10,858 nt of DNA. It comes from Melioribacteraceae bacterium. Lineage in GTDB: Bacteria > Bacteroidota > Ignavibacteria > Ignavibacteriales > Melioribacteraceae. A program made the position numbers and the translations under genes. Below the pieces are notes generated by a model, which was given only the letters and a program-made list of their open reading frames with translations, searched no databases and had not been told where the DNA came from. The stretch lies in assembly GCA_015486905.1 (NCBI GenBank), contig WFQV01000434.1, forward strand, positions 1 through 10,858, in the 5' to 3' direction. Of the stretch, positions 6,657-10,858 are shown piece after piece (positions within the stretch are counted from its first letter, which is position 1; every line of letters starts with the position of its first letter).

Positions 6657-7005
6657 AATTTTTAATTTCTTCTTGAATTTTTCTAATCGATTCGGAATTT
6701 ACAACTTTTTTCTTTAAAAGTTTAGCCACTTCGTCCGAAATATTTTTTAATTCTTTTAAGTCCAATTTATCGCCTTGTTTTTGAACCCACAGTTTGAGTT
6801 CGCCGAGATTCCTTTTGGCGGAATTTTCACCCGTTGAGGAAATTTTCCGCGATAAATTTTCTACAATTTGATTAACAATTTCCTGTTTGAATTTCTCCTT
6901 AGCCGGCTCAAGAATATCTTTGCCCCGGGTTTTCAAAACGTAATACAAACCGGCGCTGAGAATAACAAAAAGAACAATTACCGATAACGAACAGCCCCTT
7001 TTCAT
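6634..7005 (-). CDS. Small membrane-anchored coiled-coil protein of unknown function
   Basis: I do not recognise this 123-residue protein. It begins MKRGC, followed by one strong hydrophobic segment (about 6-24) that would anchor it in the inner membrane with the rest outside the cytoplasm. The remaining 95 residues are highly charged (rich in Lys and Glu) and predicted by eye to be helical, possibly coiled coil. Cys5 is too close to the N-terminus and lacks the hydrophobic stretch needed before a lipobox, so it is probably not a lipoprotein. The ATG overlaps the TGA of the upstream CNNM gene in an ATGA arrangement, and its own end overlaps the MCE gene by 23 bp. That tight packing argues it is a real gene. 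A structural role beside the MCE protein is possible but only guilt by association. Confidence 0.7.
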   Translation of the reverse strand: MKRGCSLSVIVLFVILSAGLYYVLKTRGKDILEPAKEKFKQEIVNQIVENLSRKISSTGENSAKRNLGELKLWVQKQGDKLDLKELKNISDEVAKLLKKKVVNSESIRKIQEEIKNYEKSKEN

Positions 7006-8285
7006 TGTTTGTCTAACTTTTCAATTAGAACTTTGTTAATTCTTTTGTTCTCGATTTCTTTAACGGTATAACGGAAATTTCCTTTTTTAAACGAGCGACC
7101 TTCCATGGGAATTTCACCGGCGTAGTTAAAAATAAATCCGCCGAGCGTGTCGAAGTCGTCACTCTCCGCCTCCAAATTTGTACCTATTTTGTCGTTTAGC
7201 TCGGCAATGTCCGTCTTTCCCAAAACCAGATATTTGTTCTCACCAATTTCCTGGATTTCGGTTTCTTCCTTGTCATATTCATCTCTGATTTCACCGACGA
7301 TTTCCTCAATAATATCTTCGAGGGAAATAAGTCCCGACGTACCGCCGTATTCGTCAACCACTATCCCCACGTGAATGTTTTTTGCCTGGAATTCATGCAT
7401 CAGCTCGCTTATTAATTTCGTTTCGGGAATGAAGTAAGCTTTCCTGGACAATTTTTTTAGAGATATTCTTTGAGGCGTTCGTTGTGAATCAATAAACTGG
7501 AGCAAATCTTTTGCGTAAAGTATGCCTACAATATTGTCGAGGTTTTCCTCGTAAACGGGAATTCTGCTGTGACCCGATTCGGTAATTACTTTTAATGACT
7601 CTTCCAAATTTGCATCGACCGGGAGAGCGTTAATATCTACGCGCGGGGTCATTACTTCCCGTGCGATTATTTTGCCGAAGGAAACAAGCCCGTCAATTAA
7701 ATCGTGTTCGTTTTGCTCAATGGTTCCCGTCTCTACCCCCAAGTCCGCAAGGTCTTTTAACTCTGAGGAATAAAGCGCTGTCTTTTTCTTGTCGTATTTT
7801 ACTTTCGATACCGTTGCTTTTGTGATTTCCGTAATGGTTTGTGAAAAGGGGTAAAGGAGAACATTAATCCAATAAAGCGGTACGGCAGCCATTCTTGCAA
7901 ATCTGGCGGGATATTTCGACGCCCATATTTTAGGCGTAATCTCACCAAAAATCAGGATTAAGATTGTCAAAAGTATTATCTGGATGAGCAAAATCAAATC
8001 GACCGGTATGCCGTGCGCTTTGGCATAATCAAGCGCAATTGAAACCGAAAGTATTGAGGCGGCAACATTGAAGACAGTGTTCCCAAGTAAAATAGTAACC
8101 AATAAGCGCCGAGGGGAATCCAACAAATTTACAATGTAGCGCTCCACGAGATTTTTCTTATCCTTAAAGAATTCACCGCGCTTTTTATCCAACGAGAAAA
8201 GGCTTACTTCCGAACCCGAAAAAAGTGCCGAAAATAAAAAAGAGACAACAAGAAGAATTAATTTAATTATCCAATCTTTTTCCAA
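7002..8285 (-). CDS. CNNM/CBS/CorC_HlyC membrane protein (hemolysin C family; GldE-like)
   Basis: This 427-residue protein has three parts. A CNNM (DUF21) membrane domain spans about 1-165, with SGSEVSLFSLDK (23-34), LLGNTVFNVAAS and FGEITPKIWA (113-122). A CBS pair lies at about 210-335, with VMTPRVDINAL, SRIPVYE and DEYGGTSGLISLEDIIEEIVGEI split over the two repeats. A CorC_HlyC domain closes it (about 350-425). Family members mediate Mg2+ or other divalent cation transport or its control. In Bacteroidota the relative GldE sits after ssb and supports gliding; the same order here suggests relationship, but no gldD follows. The reading frame is blocked upstream by TGA, and the only sensible start is TTG at 8285, with a weak GGATGA site ahead. 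It follows ssb by 34 bp and overlaps the next gene by 4 bp (ATGA). Confidence 0.92.
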   Translation of the reverse strand: MEKDWIIKLILLVVSFLFSALFSGSEVSLFSLDKKRGEFFKDKKNLVERYIVNLLDSPRRLLVTILLGNTVFNVAASILSVSIALDYAKAHGIPVDLILLIQIILLTILILIFGEITPKIWASKYPARFARMAAVPLYWINVLLYPFSQTITEITKATVSKVKYDKKKTALYSSELKDLADLGVETGTIEQNEHDLIDGLVSFGKIIAREVMTPRVDINALPVDANLEESLKVITESGHSRIPVYEENLDNIVGILYAKDLLQFIDSQRTPQRISLKKLSRKAYFIPETKLISELMHEFQAKNIHVGIVVDEYGGTSGLISLEDIIEEIVGEIRDEYDKEETEIQEIGENKYLVLGKTDIAELNDKIGTNLEAESDDFDTLGGFIFNYAGEIPMEGRSFKKGNFRYTVKEIENKRINKVLIEKLDKQ

Positions 8286-8319
8286 AAACCGAAATCATCC
8301 CAATTGTTAAACAAATCAC

Positions 8320-8751
8320 TTAAAATGGCAGGTCGTTCTCGGTGTTTTCGGTGGAAGTCTCCCCGGATGGCCGATAGTTATTTCCGGGCTCTTCCGTTCC
8401 GCTAAATGAAGATCCGCCGCCGGTAGAATCAAGCGGAATTAGTTTCTCGGATATTACTTCCGTAACGTAAATTGTCTTTCCTTCCTTGTTTTCGTAACTC
8501 CGCTTGGAGAGACGACCTTCCACGTAAAACTTTTTGCCTTTTTTAAGCTGCTCCTTCATATAATCCGATAATCTGTAAGCAACCACTTTGTGCCATGTGG
8601 TTTCATTAACCCAGTTTCCATCGCGTCCTTTGTAACTGTAAGTTGTTGCCAACGAAAAAGAAGTAACGGAAACGTCGTTGGTGGTCATGCGATTTTCAGC
8701 ATCCCCGCCAAGATTTCCAATTAACATAATTTTGTTTAATGAAAACGCCAC
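8320..8751 (-). CDS. ssb: Single-stranded DNA-binding protein
   Basis: This 143-residue protein binds single-stranded DNA during replication, repair and recombination. The OB-fold covers about 1-108. It starts MAFSLNKIMLIGNLGGDAE, and includes VTSFSLATTYSYKGRDG, ETTWHKVVAY and GKKFYVEGRLSKRSYENKEG, all characteristic of bacterial SSB. A low-complexity linker rich in Gly, Ser, Thr and Glu (about 109-138) leads to the acidic tip NDLPF, which normally recruits partner proteins. The start codon is GTG, with a GAGG site six bases ahead; starting at the internal ATG (Met9) would remove the first strand, so GTG is preferred. It appears to be the first gene of the operon that continues through acpS, with a long AT-rich spacer upstream that should contain the promoter. 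Confidence 0.97.
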   Translation of the reverse strand: MAFSLNKIMLIGNLGGDAENRMTTNDVSVTSFSLATTYSYKGRDGNWVNETTWHKVVAYRLSDYMKEQLKKGKKFYVEGRLSKRSYENKEGKTIYVTEVISEKLIPLDSTGGGSSFSGTEEPGNNYRPSGETSTENTENDLPF

Positions 8752-8898
8752 TTCTTACCTCATTTTAGTTTTTAAAAATAAATTTACATTCATAATTTAT
8801 TATTAATAATTCAAAGTACAAAAGAAATTCAATTTTGTAATTAGGTAAAAGTTTAAATTTGGTGGCAAAAAAATTTAGCTTGTCTTTTCCTCTTGAGC

Positions 8899-8954
8899 GT
8901 TTTGTCACGATTTTTGCTTTCCCCAAACACACTCACCAAAAATCGCGCCAAAAC
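8899..8954. repeat. 56-nt imperfect inverted repeat (18-bp arms, 20-nt loop)
   Basis: Bases 8899-8916 and 8937-8954 are inverted copies matching at 16 of 18 positions. GTTTTG pairs with CAAAAC and CGATTTTTG pairs with CAAAAATCG, with a three-base interruption whose middle pair still fits. The loop is 20 bases. As RNA it would form a long hairpin. It has no T run on either side, so it is not an ordinary terminator. It may be a REP- or MITE-like element, an RNA structure, or a processing signal. Confidence 0.6.
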
Positions 8955-8979
8955 ACTTTATTGTTTTCTCTCGTCCTAC

Positions 8980-8999
8980 CCCCGAGCTAAAGCTCGGGG
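8980..8999. repeat. Perfect 20-nt GC-rich palindrome (CCCCGAGCT-AA-AGCTCGGGG)
   Basis: The arms 8980-8988 and 8991-8999 are exact inverted copies of nine bases around AA. The element is strongly GC-rich in an AT-rich spacer. It lacks a flanking T run, so a terminator role is unclear. It lies 25 bp from the 56-nt inverted repeat. The form resembles dispersed palindromic repeats found between genes in bacterial genomes. Confidence 0.65.
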
Positions 9000-9120
9000 T
9001 TAATGAAATGTCGCTCATGTAGATCTTTGTTAAAATTATTTTGTACACTTTGTTTTTCGGTAATCTGTAACGAGTCTCAACCTTAACCTCAACCTCTAAG
9101 CAAAAAATAAAAGAACAATA

Positions 9121-9168
9121 ATCCAACCATCCAATCATCCAATAATCCAACCATCTAATCAATCAACT
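9121..9168. repeat. Degenerate octamer tandem array (ATCCAAYC-like, about six units)
   Basis: The units read ATCCAACC, ATCCAATC, ATCCAATA, ATCCAACC, ATCTAATC and AATCAACT, giving six octamers in exact register with increasing divergence at the right end. Translated on the minus strand it yields WLDY/WMIG-type repeats, which produce a spurious open frame. Function is unknown; such arrays can vary in copy number by slippage. Confidence 0.7.
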
Positions 9169-9347
9169 CCTCACACATTCATCATTGACTTGGGTGTCTT
9201 AAACTTAGTTATGTCGGTTTCATATAGTATTGTCGCTCAAATTTTTGTTTTTTTTCTCAAGAAATTAAATAAAAACATTCCTTCATTTCCGTTTGAAAAA
9301 ATTAGAAAAAATTTTTAATATTCTCTAATCTTTAAGGCCGAATAATA

Positions 9348-9385
9348 ATTCTTCATTCTTAATTCTTCATTCTTAATTTTTAATT
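9348..9385. repeat. Heptamer tandem array (ATTCTTC/ATTCTTA, five units)
   Basis: Five 7-base units in register: ATTCTTC, ATTCTTA, ATTCTTC, ATTCTTA and ATTTTTA, then a partial ATT. The first four form two exact copies of a 14-mer. The array abuts a GC-rich hairpin at 9386-9397 and lies just downstream of the D12 methyltransferase gene. Confidence 0.7.
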
Positions 9386-9397
9386 GCGGCTTGCCGC
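9386..9397. repeat. Short GC hairpin (GCGGC-TT-GCCGC) after the methyltransferase gene
   Basis: A 12-base inverted repeat with 5-bp GC arms starts 13 bp past the methyltransferase stop codon on the minus strand. The sequence beyond it on that strand is the AT-rich heptamer array (AATTAAAAATTAAG), not a T run, so it is at best a weak or bidirectional terminator. It may instead be one end of a repeat unit formed with the heptamers. Confidence 0.4.
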
Positions 9398-9409
9398 GAT
9401 ATGAGATAT

Positions 9410-10411
9410 TTAATTTTTTTCCAAAATATGTAAGTACTCTTCGGTTCTACTCGCTTTGTGATGCCTGTTTTCTTCTTTGTCGGCTCTGAATCTTTGATAA
9501 TTTTTTGTTACCAAATCATATTTACCGTATTTTGACAAGATGTCTTTCACTTGGTTCACCGACATTAAACCCTCATTATTGTAACTTAAAAAAACATATT
9601 TAAAATTTGCATTTTCAATTAAATCTTCGAATGCTTCTTTTACTAAAGTCCTGTTACAATATTGAGATTTTTTGTAGAGTCTCAACCCTGTTTTTCCCTT
9701 TGGTTTAAAATTATCATAAAGAGCAATCGTGTTCAATAAGTGGTAGTTTGCTCCGTACTGTCTTGTGTTGTAAGGAGGATCAAGATACAAAATATCTCCC
9801 TCAATTTTTCTAATCAATAAGTTACTGTCCTCATTAAAAACAAGATGCACGTTGTCGTTTGAAATAAATTCGGCTGGTTTAATATCCAAAGTTTTTTGAG
9901 CGGATTTCTTCAAATGCTTTAAAAATGCACCGTAAACGGATGCCGTATTAGCAACCTTGTCCGCACTTTCTAATAAACTGCTCAATAAAAAATAATACAA
10001 ATCTTCGCTTATTTCTTTCGTCTTTTTCCATTTTTCAATTTTAAGTCTTGCAGCATCAATTTTCTTTCCGTTTTCATCGGAAAAGTATTGCCGGCCGCTT
10101 CCACTCCCAATGCAATAATTTTTGTAAATAAACCCCTCTACGAGGTCGAGGTTATTTAAAGTTTCAATGTAATCTTCTTTTCCAGGTAACGGATTGTGGT
10201 TTCCAATGTAATTTCTAATTAAAACGTAACTGAAATATTCAAAGTCGTTAGCGATTATTTTTTTTACTTCGGTTTTGAATTTTCTGCCGATAATTCCTGT
10301 GCCGGCAAAAATGTCGCAAAAAGTTTTGTCGGATAAATCACTCCCAACTACTGACGTAATAGTTGATTCAATAAAATTCGATAGCTTGTATTTAGAGCCA
10401 ATGTAATTCAT
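9410..10411 (-). CDS. D12-class DNA adenine-N6 methyltransferase
   Basis: This 333-residue protein is an alpha-type (Dam/D12-class) adenine-N6 DNA methyltransferase. NYIGSK (2-7) is motif X near the N-terminus, FCDIFAGTG (31-39) is the SAM-binding FxGxG motif I, and LDPPYNTRQY (210-219) contains the catalytic DPPY motif IV. The sequence after it, GANYHLLNTIALYD (220-233), resembles the FokI/StsI-type methyltransferase group. VFLSYNNEGLM (273-283) is the later conserved strand. The protein looks complete. Its ATG shares one base with the stop of the upstream broken frame (TAATG), and the ribosome binding site is weak (GAGAATGAG), suggesting coupled translation. Codon use looks more AT-rich than in ggt or acpS, consistent with a laterally acquired restriction-modification locus. 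The target site cannot be read from sequence. Confidence 0.93.
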   Translation of the reverse strand: MNYIGSKYKLSNFIESTITSVVGSDLSDKTFCDIFAGTGIIGRKFKTEVKKIIANDFEYFSYVLIRNYIGNHNPLPGKEDYIETLNNLDLVEGFIYKNYCIGSGSGRQYFSDENGKKIDAARLKIEKWKKTKEISEDLYYFLLSSLLESADKVANTASVYGAFLKHLKKSAQKTLDIKPAEFISNDNVHLVFNEDSNLLIRKIEGDILYLDPPYNTRQYGANYHLLNTIALYDNFKPKGKTGLRLYKKSQYCNRTLVKEAFEDLIENANFKYVFLSYNNEGLMSVNQVKDILSKYGKYDLVTKNYQRFRADKEENRHHKASRTEEYLHILEKN

Positions 10412-10858
10412 TACTCATTCTCGTTGTATAGTAAAATAATGTAACAGGAAACTTTGTACGTCTTTACCCTAACCGTTTTATGTTTGTAAGTAAAAGTTAT
10501 CTCAATGGGCTTACTTAAATCAAATCTCTCAATAATTTCTTTTATTCTTTCTGCTGTAACGTCTTCGCCCAAATAAACTATTAACAATCTTGAATCAGCT
10601 CCGAAGCGCCCTTCGTCTTGGTATTTGTAAAGATATTTCTCTCAAGATTTTCACACTCAAATAATGTCGTTCCGCTGCCCATAAATGGGTCAAGAATTAT
10701 TTCCCCATTTTTGGTAAACCGCCTAATTAGTTGATTTGGTATTTGAGGGATAAAGTTTCCGTGATAGACGTTAGAATGCTTTCCCTTTTTGTCTCTTTCT
10801 TTAATAATCCACAGACTATCGACAAAAATATCAAGGTCATTCCAATTTGTTAAATCCA
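10411..10858 (-). pseudogene. Broken, partial DNA methyltransferase (beta-class N4/N6), truncated by window edge and frame change
   Basis: Reading from the window edge, the frame 10856-10581 encodes 91 residues containing HGNFIPQIPNQLIRRFTKNG, then ILDPFMGSGTTLFEC. This is the C-terminally placed SAM-binding motif I of beta-class amino-methyltransferases, whose catalytic motif lies earlier, outside the window. Right after motif I, at LERNIF, the frame soon ends in TAA (10583-10581) without the usual GID continuation. The minus-one frame is open from 10641 to the TAA at 10413-10411 and encodes 76 protein-like residues (for example RLLIVYLGEDVTAERIKEI and KVSCYIILLYNENE), ending in TAATG with the next gene. 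Adding one A to the AAA at 10638-10636 would join the frames (ENLERKYLYKYQ). Either a single-base deletion, a sequencing error, or a larger deletion fusing two gene parts explains this. Confidence 0.7.

Larger units (their letters stand above)
8752..9409. other. Non-coding, repeat-rich spacer between methyltransferase locus and ssb operon
   Basis: About 658 bp without a credible gene. From 8752 to about 8880 it is very AT-rich and should hold the ssb promoter; TACTTTG read on the minus strand near 8812-8818 resembles the Bacteroidota -7 element, but I find no convincing -33 partner. From 8899 to 9000 two inverted repeats occur, at 9121-9168 an octamer tandem array, and at 9348-9397 a heptamer array plus hairpin. 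Between 9170 and 9345 I see nothing except AT-rich sequence. The one open frame here (8905-9162, minus) is read through the octamer array and is judged spurious. Confidence 0.7.

Noticed and set aside
8905..9162. 85-residue open frame on the minus strand
   Set aside because: Its start is the octamer repeat array, its middle crosses both inverted repeats, and it has no ribosome binding site or family-like sequence.
9121..9397. CRISPR array
   Set aside because: The repeats are only 7-8 bases and directly adjoining, with no spacers and no cas genes.
10630..10650. Programmed minus-one ribosomal frameshift in the broken methyltransferase
   Set aside because: There is no X XXY YYZ slippery heptamer at the only place the shift could occur, since a TGA in the second frame (10644-10642) forces the slip to GAG AGA, where tRNA re-pairing is poor.

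Overview
The window looks like a chromosomal segment of an AT-rich, Gram-negative bacterium, probably from the Bacteroidota/Chlorobi/Ignavibacteria group. The support is indirect. An MCE/MlaD-type protein and a secreted gamma-glutamyltransferase imply an outer membrane and periplasm. An ssb gene followed by a CNNM/CBS protein recalls the ssb-gldE order of many Bacteroidota. The radical SAM enzyme and NifX-type protein suit an anaerobic or facultative lifestyle. No rRNA or tRNA is present to fix the taxonomy. Every credible gene lies on the minus strand, so the text below follows transcription, from high to low coordinates.

Region A (10858-9410) is an accessory DNA-methylation locus. It starts with the 3' part of a beta-class amino-methyltransferase gene that is broken by a frame change. 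The broken frame ends in a TAATG overlap with an intact D12-class adenine-N6 methyltransferase. Two adjacent methyltransferases of different classes suggest a restriction-modification system for an asymmetric site, but no endonuclease is visible.

Region B (9409-8752) is about 660 bp of non-coding, repeat-rich DNA. It holds a heptamer tandem array beside a small GC hairpin, an octamer tandem array, a perfect 20-nt palindrome and a 56-nt stem-loop-like inverted repeat. It separates the accessory locus from the conserved genes.

Region C (8751-3679) is a tightly packed, probably co-transcribed run: ssb, a CNNM/CBS/CorC_HlyC membrane protein, a small membrane-anchored protein, an MCE/MlaD protein, gamma-glutamyltransferase (ggt) and holo-ACP synthase (acpS). 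Junctions range from a 34-bp gap to a 23-bp overlap. Several genes start with GTG or TTG. The content is core: DNA replication, envelope and metal transport, glutathione or gamma-glutamyl metabolism, and activation of fatty-acid synthesis.

Region D (3678-1) is a second operon after a 178-bp spacer that carries a small palindrome and a ribosome binding site. It encodes a NifX/NafY-like protein, a RecA/KaiC-like protein with degenerate nucleotide-binding motifs, a COG0731-type radical SAM enzyme, a polytopic permease of the putative manganese/arsenic-efflux family, and a cysteine-free DUF59/MIP18 protein. The parts (cofactor-binding fold, P-loop-like protein, radical SAM enzyme, metal permease, Fe-S assembly-type protein) suggest a metal or metallocofactor handling module. 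I know of no described system with exactly this composition, and it is the best candidate here for an uncharacterised system.
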